DNA from: Methylobacterium oryzihabitans
GTDB lineage: Bacteria; Pseudomonadota; Alphaproteobacteria; Rhizobiales; Beijerinckiaceae
DNA: 64,000 bases
Reading direction: 5' to 3'
Assembly: GCF_004004555.2 (NCBI RefSeq)
Contig: NZ_SACP01000012.1
Location: forward strand, 1-64,000
This document shows positions 35,184 through 44,656 of the stretch, one piece after another. A program made the translations under genes and the position numbers. The notes under the pieces were generated by a model. The model saw only the letters and a program-made list of their open reading frames with translations, was not told the origin of the DNA and made no database searches. The stretch's first letter is position 1. Every line of letters begins with the position of its first letter.

Positions 35184-36050
35184 GTGATCGAATCCGTGAT
35201 GATCTTCGCGCTGGGCTTCCTCAGCGCCGGCCTCCTCGCCCTCCTGGTGCTGCCGGCCCTGAACGCCCGTGCCGAGCGACTGGCGCGGCGGCGCGTCGAG
35301 GCGCTGTTCCCGATGTCGATCGCCGAGCTGAACGCCGAGAAGGACCACCTGCGGGCCGAGTTCGCGGTGGTCCAGCGCCGCCTCGAACGGCAGGTCGAGG
35401 CGGCAAGGGCCGAGCGGCACGCCGAGATGGAGGAGATGGGCCGCCAGACCATGCGGGTCGGCGTCCTCGCCGGCGAGGTCGAGCAGCGGGAGATCCGCGT
35501 GTCCGCGCTCGAGAGCGATCTCGCCGCCGCCCGCGCCGAGCTGACGCGGGTCCAGGCGGCGCTGAACGAGAGCCGGGTCGCGCGCCTCGCGGCCGAGGAG
35601 GCCCTGCGCGCCCTCGAGATCCCCTACCGCCGGACCCTGGCCGAGCTGGATCAGGCCCGCGGCGGCCGGGAGGAGACGGCCCAGGCCCTCGCCGAGGCCG
35701 CGGCGGCCCGCGACGCCGCCGAGGCCCGCGCCCGCGAGGCCCACGAGGCGCTCGCCGGTGCCGGGACCGGACTGGCGGGCACGGCCCGCGACCAGATCCA
35801 GGCCCTCGAGGACGCGCTGGCGTCGCTCACCGCCCGCAATGCCGACCTGGAGCAGCGCCTCGCGGCGATGAAGTCCCCGGCCGAGGCTCCGGACGCGGCG
35901 GAGATCGCCCGGATCCGGGCCGAGAACGCCGCGCTGGAGCGCCGGATCGCCGAGGTCGCCGACGCGGTGATGGCGGCCCCCCGGCCGGATCCGCGGCTCC
36001 CGGCCGCCACCCCGATGACGCTGGCCCGAACGCCGCACCCGGCGGAGTGA
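35184..36050 (+). CDS. Membrane-anchored coiled-coil protein
   Basis: A 288-residue protein from GTG 35184. One N-terminal membrane segment (residues about 4-24, VMIFALGFLSAGLLALLVLP), then ARRRVEALFPMSIAELNAEKDHLRAEFAVVQRRLERQVEAA as the start of a long Ala/Glu/Arg coiled coil running to about residue 260. The LFPMSIAELNAEKD segment is a conserved feature of a Rhizobiales family of unknown function. The tail is Pro-rich. AGGAG lies 12 bases upstream. The likely role is structural at the inner membrane, but this is inference. Confidence 0.7.
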   Translation: MIESVMIFALGFLSAGLLALLVLPALNARAERLARRRVEALFPMSIAELNAEKDHLRAEFAVVQRRLERQVEAARAERHAEMEEMGRQTMRVGVLAGEVEQREIRVSALESDLAAARAELTRVQAALNESRVARLAAEEALRALEIPYRRTLAELDQARGGREETAQALAEAAAARDAAEARAREAHEALAGAGTGLAGTARDQIQALEDALASLTARNADLEQRLAAMKSPAEAPDAAEIARIRAENAALERRIAEVADAVMAAPRPDPRLPAATPMTLARTPHPAE

Positions 36051-36231
36051 CCGGGGCCGGCACGCCATGGCGACGCACCCGCGCCTGCCCGTGCGCGGGC
36101 GCACGCCACGCGTGCGAACCCATCCCCGCTTGCCCCCGCGCCGGCGGGTTCGACCCACCCGGCTCTTGCCAGCGCCCGCGTTTCACGCCATCTGCGCTCC
36201 ATTCCCGGACAATCCGCGAGGCCATTCCCTC

Positions 36232-36498
36232 ATGACGCTCAAGCTGACGTCCTTCGCCTTCCTCGTCGCCGGCAGCGCCGTCCTCCTCGCCGGCCCGGCG
36301 TCGGCTCAGCGCGACGATCCGAACCTGAAGAAGTACTGCACCGGCGACTACATGACCTATTGCGGCAACCTGCCGCCCGAAAGCCCCGAAGTGGATCGCT
36401 GCTTCCAGAAGAACATGAGCAAGATCTCGGTCAACTGCAAGCGGGCGATCGACTACTACGAGCAGACCCAGGGCCAGAAGAAGAGCGGCAAGAGCTGA
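36232..36498 (+). CDS. Small secreted cysteine-rich protein
   Basis: An 88-residue protein with a signal peptide ending about residue 26 (LLAGPASAQR). The mature part has four Cys in the spacing of the Cys-rich (GLG1/FGFR1-like) repeat: YCTGDYMTYC, RCFQKN and NCKRAI, probably forming disulfides. Bacterial members have no assigned function. The ATG at 36232 is the one followed by the signal peptide; an upstream frame start at 36067 is not supported. Convergent with the histidine kinase (13-base gap). Confidence 0.75.
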   Translation: MTLKLTSFAFLVAGSAVLLAGPASAQRDDPNLKKYCTGDYMTYCGNLPPESPEVDRCFQKNMSKISVNCKRAIDYYEQTQGQKKSGKS

Positions 36499-36511
36499 GC
36501 CGCAGGCCGGC

Positions 36512-38692
36512 TCAGGCGGTCGCCTCGGCCGGACTGTCGGCCTGGAGCGCCTCGGCGAGGGCTTCGAGGGTGAACGGCTTGCGCAGGATCACGTCGCCCG
36601 GAAGCGGCGCCGTGCCGCCGGCGCCCTCGTCCCGCGGGTGGCCGGTGGCGTAGACCACCTTCAGCTCGGGCCGCCGCCGCCGCGCCTCGGCGGCGAGTGC
36701 GATCCCGTCGAGGCCGGGCATCACCATGTCGGTGAACAGGATCGCGACCCCGCCCTCGCGCTCCATCGCGGCGAGCGCCGCCTCGCCGTCGGCGGCGGTC
36801 AGCGTGCGGTAGCCGAGTTCCGCCACCGCGTCGGCGCTGGCGCGGCGCACCAGCGGATCGTCCTCCACCACCAGGACCGTCGTGCTCCGGCGCTCCGGCA
36901 GCCTCAGCGCGAGGGCGGCCCGGACCGCGGCGTCGCCGGGCGCCTCGCCGTGATGGACCGGGAGGACGAGGCGGATCGTCGTCCCCTCCCCCGGCGCGCT
37001 GTCGATGCGCACGCTGCCGCCGGACTGGGTGACGAAGCCGTAGACCTGGCTGAGGCCGAGACCGGTGCCGCGGCCCTGCGGCTTGGTGGTGAAGAACGGC
37101 TCGAAGGCGCGCGACATCACCTCCGGGCTCATCCCGGTGCCGGTGTCGCCGACGACGACCGCGACCGCCGGGCCGCCGTCGTCGGCCTGATCGGCGGCGG
37201 TGGCGAGGGTCAGCCGGCCGCCGCCGGGCATCGCGTCGCGGGCGTTCACCGCGAGGTTGAGGATGGCGTTCTCGAGCTGGTTCTGGTCGACGAAGACCGG
37301 CGGGATCCGCGGCGTCAGCCGGGTCTCGACCGCGACGGTCTCGCCGAGGGTGCGGCGCAGCAGCTCGACCATGCCGCCGATGAGGTCGTTGGGGTCGGTC
37401 GGGCGCGGCTCCAGCGGCTGCTGGCGGGCGAAGGCGAGCAGGCGGTGGGTGAGCTTGGCGGCGCGGTCGGCGCCCGACAGCGCTCCGTCGATGAAGCGCC
37501 CGACCTCGACGTCGCCGCGGGCGAGCCGGCGCTGCAGCACCTCCAGCGAGCCGGTGATGACCGCGAGCAGGTTGTTGAAGTCGTGCGCGATGCCGCCGGT
37601 GAGCTGGCCCACCGCCTCCATCTTCTGGGCCTGCCGCAGCTTGTCCTCGGCGGCAAGGCGCTGGGCGTTCTCCCGCCGCAGGTTCAGCAGCGCCTGCTGC
37701 TCGGCCCGGGCGCGGGCGAGCGCCAGCCACGCCATCAGCACCAGGGTCAGGGCGGCCACCGCCGCGACGAGGCCGTAGACCAGCAGGTTGTCGTACCAGC
37801 GCTGCTGGGCGGTCGCGGTCTCGACCGCGAAGGCGACCTGGACCGGGTACTCGCCGACCCGCTTCCAGGCGTAGCGCAGCTCGTCCCCGCCCGGCGGCGT
37901 CCCGGTGGCGAGGCCGCCGACGGGATGGGCCCGCAGCGCCTGCATCAGCGGGTCGGCGGCGGACAGGCGCGCACTGCCGCCCGGACTGGCCGGCTCGCGC
38001 ACCAGCACGGCGCCGTCGCCGCGCACCAGCAGCGCCTCGTGGGCCGAGGGCGCGGCGATCTCGGCGTAGAAGCGCGCGAAGTAGTCGATGCCCAGCGCGA
38101 TGACGATGACGCCGTCGAAGCGTCCGTCCTCGGTCGAGCGGCGCCGGCTGACCGAGAACGCCTCGGGTGCCGGCTCGCGCCCGGGGCCGGCGGCCTCGCG
38201 GTGGGCCGGCCCGACATAGATCCCGATCTCGCGGTCGCGGTGGACGGCGAAGATGTCGCGGCCGGCGAGGTTCTCGCCGACGTCGGCCGCCCGGCTGCTC
38301 GCCCGCACGATGCCCTGCCGGTCGACGACCTGGACCGCCACCGCCTGGGCCAGCGGCGCCTTGAGGGTGGCCAGGAAGGCGTTGGCCGAGGCGGCCTCGA
38401 GCTGGGCGAAGCTGCGGTCGAACAGGTAGTCGTCGACCCGGTCCATCGCCAGTTCGGCGGTGTCGAACACCTTGGAGGCGTGTTCGAGCATCACCGTCGC
38501 GGTGCGGGTGAGCGCGGCGTCCTCCTCCCGCAGCACCTCGTTCCGGTTCCACCACGCGGCCCCGATCAGGACCACGCACGGCACCAGAAACGCCGCCGCC
38601 ACGAGGAGCTGGTGCAGCCGCACCGTCGAAAGCGTCACGAAGGTCTCACGTCGCGCCGCGGACGCCGCCGCAGGCGAACGAAGCTTAACCAT
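36512..38692 (-). CDS. Hybrid sensor histidine kinase
   Basis: A 726-residue inner-membrane hybrid kinase: membrane segment about 28-48, periplasmic Cache-like sensor (about 50-310, containing [20 protein letters not shown]), second membrane segment about 318-340, HisKA with the phosphorylated His in [11 protein letters not shown] (about 378), HATPase with [13 protein letters not shown] and GTGLGLSQV, and a C-terminal receiver (about 600-715, Asp in [12 protein letters not shown]). The layout is common in Methylobacterium. It lacks a DNA-binding partner nearby. The input signal is unknown. A second kinase of related core begins at the window's end. Confidence 0.9.
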   Translation of the reverse strand: MVKLRSPAAASAARRETFVTLSTVRLHQLLVAAAFLVPCVVLIGAAWWNRNEVLREEDAALTRTATVMLEHASKVFDTAELAMDRVDDYLFDRSFAQLEAASANAFLATLKAPLAQAVAVQVVDRQGIVRASSRAADVGENLAGRDIFAVHRDREIGIYVGPAHREAAGPGREPAPEAFSVSRRRSTEDGRFDGVIVIALGIDYFARFYAEIAAPSAHEALLVRGDGAVLVREPASPGGSARLSAADPLMQALRAHPVGGLATGTPPGGDELRYAWKRVGEYPVQVAFAVETATAQQRWYDNLLVYGLVAAVAALTLVLMAWLALARARAEQQALLNLRRENAQRLAAEDKLRQAQKMEAVGQLTGGIAHDFNNLLAVITGSLEVLQRRLARGDVEVGRFIDGALSGADRAAKLTHRLLAFARQQPLEPRPTDPNDLIGGMVELLRRTLGETVAVETRLTPRIPPVFVDQNQLENAILNLAVNARDAMPGGGRLTLATAADQADDGGPAVAVVVGDTGTGMSPEVMSRAFEPFFTTKPQGRGTGLGLSQVYGFVTQSGGSVRIDSAPGEGTTIRLVLPVHHGEAPGDAAVRAALALRLPERRSTTVLVVEDDPLVRRASADAVAELGYRTLTAADGEAALAAMEREGGVAILFTDMVMPGLDGIALAAEARRRRPELKVVYATGHPRDEGAGGTAPLPGDVILRKPFTLEALAEALQADSPAEATA

Positions 38693-38881
38693 TTATGAAC
38701 CGGATTGCGAGGCCGCCACCCCCGGCCGGGGGCGTTGTCCCGCCGCACTCTCCCGGATCGGATGCGAAGAGAGGCTTAAAGGTCACGCTCGGATTCGCGC
38801 GAAGCGCGGCGGGCTCGCCTCGCCGCGGGGCTGCCGCTATGGTGCCGCCGCCACGCTTCGGACGCCCATCTCGCCTCGCCC

Positions 38882-39229
38882 ATGTCGCCTCGCCCCTCGA
38901 CCCTCGCCGCCCTCGGCCTGATCGCCCTCGCCCTCTGCGCCTGCGGCCGCCGCGGTCCGCTGGAGACGCCGCAGGCGGGAATCCCGGCCGGGCAGAGTGC
39001 GCCGGCGCGCCGCGACACCGTCGCGGGCAGCGCCGCCACCAACCAGACCACCCTGCCGCGGGGCGTCGGCCTCGCCGCCGGCGGCACCGAGCCGGAGGAG
39101 GGCGACGAGCTGCCGGCCTCGGCGCTGGCCGCCCCCGGCCTGATCCCGACCCCGACGCAGTCGTCGTCGAGCCGCCGCAAGGGGCTGCGCATCCCACCCG
39201 GGCCGTTCCCCCTCGATCCGCTGCTGTGA
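38882..39229 (+). CDS. LPS-associated small lipoprotein (LptM/YifL-like)
   Basis: A 115-residue protein with a lipoprotein signal peptide: TLAALGLIALALCAC with the lipobox Cys at about residue 19-21, followed by GRRGPLETP. The CGRRGPLE start is the signature of the small lipoprotein found immediately upstream of lysA in many proteobacteria; homologues (LptM) help LptD maturation. The rest is Pro/Ser/Thr-rich and disordered. lysA starts 65 bases downstream, so the pair is probably co-transcribed. Confidence 0.8.
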   Translation: MSPRPSTLAALGLIALALCACGRRGPLETPQAGIPAGQSAPARRDTVAGSAATNQTTLPRGVGLAAGGTEPEEGDELPASALAAPGLIPTPTQSSSSRRKGLRIPPGPFPLDPLL

Positions 39230-39294
39230 CCGGCGCCGGTTTGGTGTAGAGGCGGGGCGACTTCCCCTGCGCCCGGCGCCCGACCCGAACCCCG

Positions 39295-40563
39295 ATGCAC
39301 CATTTCAGCTACCGCGACGGCGTGCTCCACGCCGAGGACGTCGACCTCGCCGGCCTCGCGGCCGAGATCGGCACGCCGTTCTACTGCTACGCCTCCGCCA
39401 CCCTCGAGCGGCACTACCGGGTCTTCGCCGAGGCCTTCGCCGAGGACGGGGCGCTCGTCTGCTACGCCATGAAGGCGAACTCGAACCAGGCGGTGGTGGC
39501 GACCCTCGCGCGGCTCGGCGCCGGCATGGACATCGTGTCGGAGGGCGAGCTGCGCCGGGCGCTGGCCGCCGGGGTGCCGGGCGAGCGCATCGTGTTCTCG
39601 GGCGTCGCCAAGACGAAGGCCGAGATGGCCGCCGCCCTCGACGCCGGGATCCTGTGCTTCAACGTCGAGAGCGAGCCCGAACTCGTCGCCCTGTCGGAGG
39701 TGGCGCAGGACCGCGGCGCCACCGCGCCGGTCTCGATCCGGGTCAACCCCGACGTCGACGCCCGCACCCACGCCAAGATCTCGACCGGCAAGTCCGAGAA
39801 CAAGTTCGGCATCCCGATCGCCCGCGCCCGCGAGGTCTACGCCCGCGCGGCGGAACTGCCGGGCATCGCGGTCCACGGCGTCGACATGCACATCGGCAGC
39901 CAGATCACCGATCTGGCGCCCTACGACAACGCCGCCGCGCTGCTCGCCGAACTCGCGCGCGACCTGATGGCGGCAGGCCACCGGCTGCGGCACATCGATT
40001 TCGGCGGCGGCCTCGGCATCCCCTACCGCGACGACAACGCGCCGCCGCCCGACCCGGGGGCGCTCGCCCGCATCCTGCGGCCGCATTTCCGGCCGCTCGG
40101 CCTGCGGCCGGTGTTCGAGATCGGCCGGATGATCGCCGGCAATGCCGGGATCCTGGTCACCCGGGTCGTCTACGTGAAGCACGGCGAGGGCCGCACCTTC
40201 GTCATCGTCGATGCCGGCATGAACGACCTGATCCGCCCGACCCTCTACGAGGCCTATCACGCCGTACGGCCGGTGGCGGAGCCGGCGCCGGACGCGGCCC
40301 GCGTCACCGCCGACGTGGTCGGGCCGGTCTGCGAGAGCGGCGACTACCTCGCCCTCGCCCGCGAGATGCCGGAGGTGCGGCCCGGCGACCTGCTGGCGGT
40401 GATGACGGCGGGCGCCTACGGGGCGGTCCAGGCCGGGACCTACAACACCCGCGCCCTGGTGCCGGAGGTGCTGGTGCGCGGGGGCGAGCACGCGGTGGTG
40501 CGCCCGCGCCAGAGCCTCGAGGCGCTGATCGGCCTCGACCGCGTGCCGGCCTGGCTCGGCTGA
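39295..40563 (+). CDS. lysA: Diaminopimelate decarboxylase LysA
   Basis: Last step of lysine biosynthesis: decarboxylates meso-diaminopimelate. 422 residues (usual 415-430). The PLP lysine is Lys60 in CYAMKANSN. Other class III decarboxylase motifs include the HIGSQI loop, the glycine-rich DFGGGLGIPY, the EIGRM segment and the active-site Cys-Glu in GPVCESGDYLA. Neighbours fit lysA in alphaproteobacteria (small lipoprotein upstream). A hairpin terminator follows at 40574. Confidence 0.95.
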   Translation: MHHFSYRDGVLHAEDVDLAGLAAEIGTPFYCYASATLERHYRVFAEAFAEDGALVCYAMKANSNQAVVATLARLGAGMDIVSEGELRRALAAGVPGERIVFSGVAKTKAEMAAALDAGILCFNVESEPELVALSEVAQDRGATAPVSIRVNPDVDARTHAKISTGKSENKFGIPIARAREVYARAAELPGIAVHGVDMHIGSQITDLAPYDNAAALLAELARDLMAAGHRLRHIDFGGGLGIPYRDDNAPPPDPGALARILRPHFRPLGLRPVFEIGRMIAGNAGILVTRVVYVKHGEGRTFVIVDAGMNDLIRPTLYEAYHAVRPVAEPAPDAARVTADVVGPVCESGDYLALAREMPEVRPGDLLAVMTAGAYGAVQAGTYNTRALVPEVLVRGGEHAVVRPRQSLEALIGLDRVPAWLG

Positions 40564-40573
40564 CCCATCGTAA

Positions 40574-40592
40574 CCCCCTGCCCGGGCGGGGG
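40574..40592 (+). terminator. Hairpin after lysA
   Basis: CCCCC...CCC/GGG...GGGGG stem (bulged once) 11 bases after the lysA stop, followed by ATTATCG rather than a T-run. Likely a terminator separating lysA from the liv genes. Confidence 0.5.
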
Positions 40593-40692
40593 ATTATCGC
40601 CCGGGCGACGGGATCATCTCGACAGCGCGCGGCGGAACCGCTACGGCGGCTCTCTCCGGGCGCTTGCCCGCCCGTTCATCGCCCTCCGCCCC

Positions 40693-41574
40693 ATGCTTGA
40701 GCAGCAGCTCGTCAACGGCGTCGTCCTCGGCGCGACCTACGCCCTCTTCGCCCTCGGCTTCACACTGATGTTCGGGGTGATGGGCGTCATCAACCTGACC
40801 TACGGCGTCTACTTCGCGGTCGGGGCCTTCGCGGCCCTGTGGACGACGCAGGCGCTCGGCCTGCCGATCGCCGCCGCCGTGGTGGTCGGCGCGCTGATCG
40901 CCGGGGTGCTCGCCGTCGCCATCGACACCCTGCTGCTGACGCGCCTGCGCAAGGCCAAGGCGCCGGAACTCGCCTCGCTGATGGTGACCCTCGGCGCGAC
41001 GCTGTTCCTCTATGCCGGCATGGCCGCCTCCCTCGGCACCGAGATCCGCCGCTTCCCCGCCGCGGTGTTCGACGGCGGCGCCTACAGCCTCGGCGAGGTG
41101 CGCGTCGGCGCGACCCAGATCCTCATCTTCGCCGCCGCCCTCGTGCTCGTCGTCGCCCTGATGGCGCTGGTGCGGGGCTCGCGGATCGGCCTCGCGATCC
41201 GGGCGGTGGCCGAGAACCCCGACGCCGCCGCGCTGATGGGTATCGACGGCGCCCTGATGCTGCGGGTGGTGTCGTTCCTGTCCGGCGCCATCGGGGGCGC
41301 CGCCGGGGTGCTGGTCGGGCTCAACTTCAACGCGATCCAGCCGTTCATGGGCGAGCACATGATGCTGCGCGGCTTCGCGGTCATCATCGTGGGTGGGCTG
41401 GGCGACCTGCGCGGGGCGCTGCTCGCCGGCCTGCTGCTCGGGCTCGCCGAGGTGCTCACCGCCGCCTACCTGTCCTCGACCCTCAAGGACATGATCGCCT
41501 TCGGGCTCCTCGTCGCCACCCTGTGGTTCCGGCCGATGGGCCTGTTCGGCCGCGCGGCCGCCAAGCGGGCTTGA
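40693..41574 (+). CDS. livH: Branched-chain amino acid ABC permease LivH
   Basis: A 293-residue inner-membrane permease subunit. Opening MLEQQLVNGVVLGATYALFALGFTLMFGVMGVINL is typical of LivH. About eight hydrophobic segments. The EAA-like loop near AVAENPDAAALMGI contacts the ATPases. First of four genes livH-livM-livG-livF reading together (20-base gap to livM). Substrate by family: leucine, isoleucine, valine or related compounds (also urea or amides in some members). No periplasmic binding protein gene is next to it. Confidence 0.88.
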   Translation: MLEQQLVNGVVLGATYALFALGFTLMFGVMGVINLTYGVYFAVGAFAALWTTQALGLPIAAAVVVGALIAGVLAVAIDTLLLTRLRKAKAPELASLMVTLGATLFLYAGMAASLGTEIRRFPAAVFDGGAYSLGEVRVGATQILIFAAALVLVVALMALVRGSRIGLAIRAVAENPDAAALMGIDGALMLRVVSFLSGAIGGAAGVLVGLNFNAIQPFMGEHMMLRGFAVIIVGGLGDLRGALLAGLLLGLAEVLTAAYLSSTLKDMIAFGLLVATLWFRPMGLFGRAAAKRA

Positions 41575-41594
41575 GGCCGCCAAGGGACATCGCC

Positions 41595-42434
41595 ATGTGG
41601 GAAGCCCTCGACGACTTCTACTGGACCTACCAGAGCCTCATCCACGCGATCGGGGTCAACGGCATCCTGGCGCTGTCGGTCTACGTCGTGCTGGCGGTGG
41701 GCCAGCTCTCCCTCGGGCAGGCCGCCTTCATGGGGGTCGGCGCCTATACCGGCGCGCTGCTGACCGTGAAGTTCGGCACGCCGTTCGCCGTCTCGATGAT
41801 CGCCGCCGCGGCGGTGCCGGCCCTGCTCGCCCTCGTGGTCGGCGGCCCGACGCTGCGGCTCACCGGCGTCTACCTCGCCATCGCGACGATCGGGCTCGGC
41901 GAGATCACCCACATCGTGCTCCTCAACTGGGACTATGCCGGCGGGGCGCTCGGCCTGTCGGGCATCCCCGAGCGCGGCGGCGTCTGGGCGATCTACGGCA
42001 CGCTGGCGGTGCTCCTCGTCGGCTTCACCCTGGTCGCCCGCTCGCGGGTCGGCCGGGCCATGGAGGCGATGCGCGAGGACGAGGCGGCGGCGGGCGTGAT
42101 GGGGGTGAACCTGCCGCGCTACCGCATGACCGCGCTCGTCGTCTCGGCCGCGATGGCCGGCATCGCCGGCTGCCTGTCGGCCCACGTCTCGTCGTTCATC
42201 GGCCCGGGCGAATACGGCTTCGAATCGGCGGTGCGGATCCTCAGCTACGCGCTGCTCGGCGGCATCGGATCGCCGGTGGCGCCGGTGCTCGGCGCCGCGA
42301 TCCTGACCCTGCTGCCGGAGGTGCTGCGCCCGCTCGCCGACTTCCGGCTGATGGTCAACGGCCTCATCATCGTGCTGGCGGTGCTGTTCATGCCCCGCGG
42401 CATCCTGCCCTGGCGCATCGCCCGGACCGGCTGA
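41595..42434 (+). CDS. livM: Branched-chain amino acid ABC permease LivM
   Basis: A 279-residue permease with about eight membrane segments. It has the LivM start (NGILALSVYVVLAVGQLSLGQAAFMGVGAYTGA), the GLGEITHIVLLNWDYAGGALGLSGIPER loop, and EDEAAAGVMGVN as the coupling loop. Somewhat shorter than longer LivM forms (about 300-420), which lack nothing essential here. It starts 20 bases after livH and ends 2 bases before livG. Confidence 0.88.
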   Translation: MWEALDDFYWTYQSLIHAIGVNGILALSVYVVLAVGQLSLGQAAFMGVGAYTGALLTVKFGTPFAVSMIAAAAVPALLALVVGGPTLRLTGVYLAIATIGLGEITHIVLLNWDYAGGALGLSGIPERGGVWAIYGTLAVLLVGFTLVARSRVGRAMEAMREDEAAAGVMGVNLPRYRMTALVVSAAMAGIAGCLSAHVSSFIGPGEYGFESAVRILSYALLGGIGSPVAPVLGAAILTLLPEVLRPLADFRLMVNGLIIVLAVLFMPRGILPWRIARTG

Positions 42435-42436
42435 GC

Positions 42437-43273
42437 ATGTCCTCCTCTTCCCCCCTTCTCGCGGTCGAGGGCCTGACCCGCCGCTTCCAGGGCCTCGTCG
42501 CGGTCGACGGCGTCGACGTCGCGGTCCGCGAGGGCACCGTCCACGGCCTGATCGGCCCGAACGGCGCCGGCAAGACCACCTGCTTCAACATGATCTCGGG
42601 CGTGCTCCCCCCGAGCGAGGGCCGCGTCAGCCTCGACGGGCACCCGCTCGACGGCCTGCCGCCCTACCGGCGCACCGCCCGCGGCCTCGCCCGCACGTTC
42701 CAGAACATCCGCATCTTCTCCGAGATGACGGTGCTGGAGAACGTGATGACCGGGATGCACGCCCGGCTCACCGCCGGCCTCGGCATCCTGTGGCGCAGCC
42801 CCGCCTTCCGGGCCGAGGAGCGCGCCGCCAAGGCCCGGGCCCGCGACCTCCTCGGCTTCGTCGGGCTGCTCGCGGCGGCCGACCACCGCGCCGGCGACCT
42901 GCCCTACGGCGACCAGCGCCGGCTGGAGATCGCCCGGGCGCTCGCCTGCGAGCCGCGCCTCGTGCTCCTCGACGAGCCGGCGGCGGGCATGAACCCGGCC
43001 GAGACCCACGCCCTGCTCGGCCTGCTGCGCCGGCTGCGCGACGAGCGCGGCCTGACCCTGCTGCTGGTCGAGCACGACATGCCCCTGGTGATGAGCCTCT
43101 GCGACCGCCTCACGGTCCTCAACTTCGGCAAGCGCATCGCCGACGGCACCCCGGCCGAGGTCCGCCGCGACCCGGCGGTGATCGCCGCCTATCTCGGCGC
43201 CCAGCAGGCCGAGGCCCAGACGGGCGCAGTCCCGGCGGAGGCCAGTGGCCATCCGGCGGAGGCCGCCCGGTGA
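42437..43273 (+). CDS. livG: ABC transporter ATP-binding protein LivG
   Basis: A 278-residue ATPase subunit. Walker A GPNGAGKTT (about 43-51), Q-loop TFQNIRIF, the signature region written LPYGDQRRLEIARALA (atypical PYGDQR instead of LSGGQ, but normal for LivG), Walker B LVLLDEPAAGMNP, and H-loop VEHDMP. An Ala-rich tail of about 20 residues after the usual end reaches the livF overlap. GTGA overlap couples it with livF. Confidence 0.93.
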   Translation: MSSSSPLLAVEGLTRRFQGLVAVDGVDVAVREGTVHGLIGPNGAGKTTCFNMISGVLPPSEGRVSLDGHPLDGLPPYRRTARGLARTFQNIRIFSEMTVLENVMTGMHARLTAGLGILWRSPAFRAEERAAKARARDLLGFVGLLAAADHRAGDLPYGDQRRLEIARALACEPRLVLLDEPAAGMNPAETHALLGLLRRLRDERGLTLLLVEHDMPLVMSLCDRLTVLNFGKRIADGTPAEVRRDPAVIAAYLGAQQAEAQTGAVPAEASGHPAEAAR

Positions 43274-43989
43274 GCGACCTCCTGCGCGTCGAGGGCCTGC
43301 GCCTCGGCTACGGCCGCGCCGACGTGGTCCACGCGATCGACCTCACGGTCGCCCGCGGCAGCATCGTGTCGCTGATCGGCTCGAACGGTGCCGGCAAGAC
43401 CACGATCCTGCGCGCGCTGTCGGGGCTGATGAAGCCGCGGGCCGGCGCGATCCGGTTCCTCGACGGCACCCCGGCCGACATCGCCGGCGAGGCGGCGCAC
43501 CGGGTCGCCCGGCGCGGGATCGTCCAGGTGCCGGAGGGGCGGCAGGTCTTCGCCAACCTGACGGTGGCCGAGAACCTGCGGCTCGGCGCCTACCACGCCC
43601 CCGGCCCCGAGGTGGCGCGGCGCCAGGAGGCGGTGGTCGCCCGCTTCCCGCGGCTCGGCGAGCGGCTCGGCCAGCAGGCCGGATACCTCTCCGGCGGCGA
43701 GCAGCAGATGCTGGCGATGGGCCGCGCCCTGATGGCCGAGCCGGTGCTGCTGCTCCTCGACGAGCCCTCGATGGGCCTCGCCCCGCTGATCGTGGAGGAG
43801 ATTTTTTCCATCATCGCCGACCTGCGGCGCGAGGGCCGCACGATCCTGCTGGTCGAGCAGAACGCCACCGCGGCGCTCGGCGTCGCCGACCACGCCTACG
43901 TGCTGGAGACCGGCCGCATCCGCCTGCAGGGTCCGGCGGCCGAGATCGCCCGCAACCCCGAGGTGACCGCCGCCTATCTCGGGTTGTGA
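43270..43989 (+). CDS. livF: ABC transporter ATP-binding protein LivF
   Basis: A 239-residue ATPase subunit. Walker A GSNGAGKTT (about 38-46), signature YLSGGEQQMLAMGRAL, Walker B LLLLDEPSMGLAP, H-loop LVEQNATAAL. The GTG start overlaps the livG stop (GTGA). Its own TGA stop is at 43987-43989 and is also the left target-site duplication of a MITE that begins at the next base, so the insertion left the reading frame exactly intact. Confidence 0.93.
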   Translation: MSDLLRVEGLRLGYGRADVVHAIDLTVARGSIVSLIGSNGAGKTTILRALSGLMKPRAGAIRFLDGTPADIAGEAAHRVARRGIVQVPEGRQVFANLTVAENLRLGAYHAPGPEVARRQEAVVARFPRLGERLGQQAGYLSGGEQQMLAMGRALMAEPVLLLLDEPSMGLAPLIVEEIFSIIADLRREGRTILLVEQNATAALGVADHAYVLETGRIRLQGPAAEIARNPEVTAAYLGL

Positions 43990-44239
43990 GAGCCTGTTTG
44001 GCTCTCGATCTCAAGAACAAGCTCCCTTTTCCCGCACGACTGGAACGCAGTGGAAGGAGATCCGGGATCCAGCACAAGAAATCGCGAAGCGTCCGCACTC
44101 AGCCACAGCGCAGGCAGACTGAGCCGCTCCGCGGCAGTTCTTTCGCTGGATCCCGGATCTCCTTCCGCTGACGCTACAGTCGTCCGGAAAAGGGGCGCTT
44201 CGCGCGGTTGATACGATGGGCCGCCACTCAACCAGGATC
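43990..44239 (+). mobile_element. MITE-like element, copy 1 (after livF)
   Basis: A 250-bp element starting GAGCCTGTTTGG and ending TCAACCAGGATC, a slightly decayed pair of terminal inverted repeats. TGA flanks both ends (43987-43989 and 44240-44242). Inside, a perfect 22-bp inverted repeat (44052-44073 with 44145-44166), extended outward by further imperfect pairing, lets the whole element fold into a long hairpin. No transposase frame is present. It resembles non-autonomous derivatives of IS5-family elements, which make 3-bp TNA duplications; that link is inferred. The 44240-44379 remainder shows no other feature. Confidence 0.8.
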
Positions 44240-44379
44240 TGACCCCGTAACCCCTCGTTCACGACGCCGACAAGTCGAGCGATCGGGTTCACCCGGCCTT
44301 TAACGCGCCGGGGCCTCATGGGGCCATCACCAACGAAGTTCCGCCCGGCTCTCAAGCCGCGGCGGACGGGGATGGCAGC

Positions 44380-44565
44380 ATGCGTTACGAGCCCAGAGCG
44401 ACGGGACGACGTCCGGCACCGGCGATCCGCGCCCGCGTCGCCGAGGAGAGCTATCTGCTCGGTCCGGGCTTCCATCCCGGCGCGCTGCTGATCGCCACGG
44501 TCGGCCCGGCCGCCGGCGCCACCCTGATCCTCCTCGTCACCCTCGCGTTGCGCATCGGACTGTGA
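44380..44565 (+). CDS. Small membrane protein, 61 aa
   Basis: A 61-residue protein with a basic head (RYEPRATGRRPAPAIRARV) and one membrane segment (about 33-58, GALLIATVGPAAGATLILLVTLALRIGL). Start at ATG 44380 with a purine-rich GGGGATGG upstream. It is conserved-looking in composition but I recognise no family. It could also be a chance frame in GC-rich DNA; the membrane segment is what supports it. Confidence 0.4.
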   Translation: MRYEPRATGRRPAPAIRARVAEESYLLGPGFHPGALLIATVGPAAGATLILLVTLALRIGL

Positions 44566-44656
44566 CCCGGGCGGGCTCCGGCCCGCCCCCGAGAAAATCC
44601 GCTTCCCCGCCCTTGGGGCAATTGCCGGCGGCGGGCGGCGCTACAGTTCAGCGGGC

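Noticed and set aside
38685-38700. TTAA-N7-TGAAC, one mismatch from a CtrA box, at the start of the hybrid histidine kinase gene
   Set aside because: It overlaps the start codon itself, lacks the GGCA-N5-TGCC partner seen at fliF and flhA, and one match of this quality is expected by chance.
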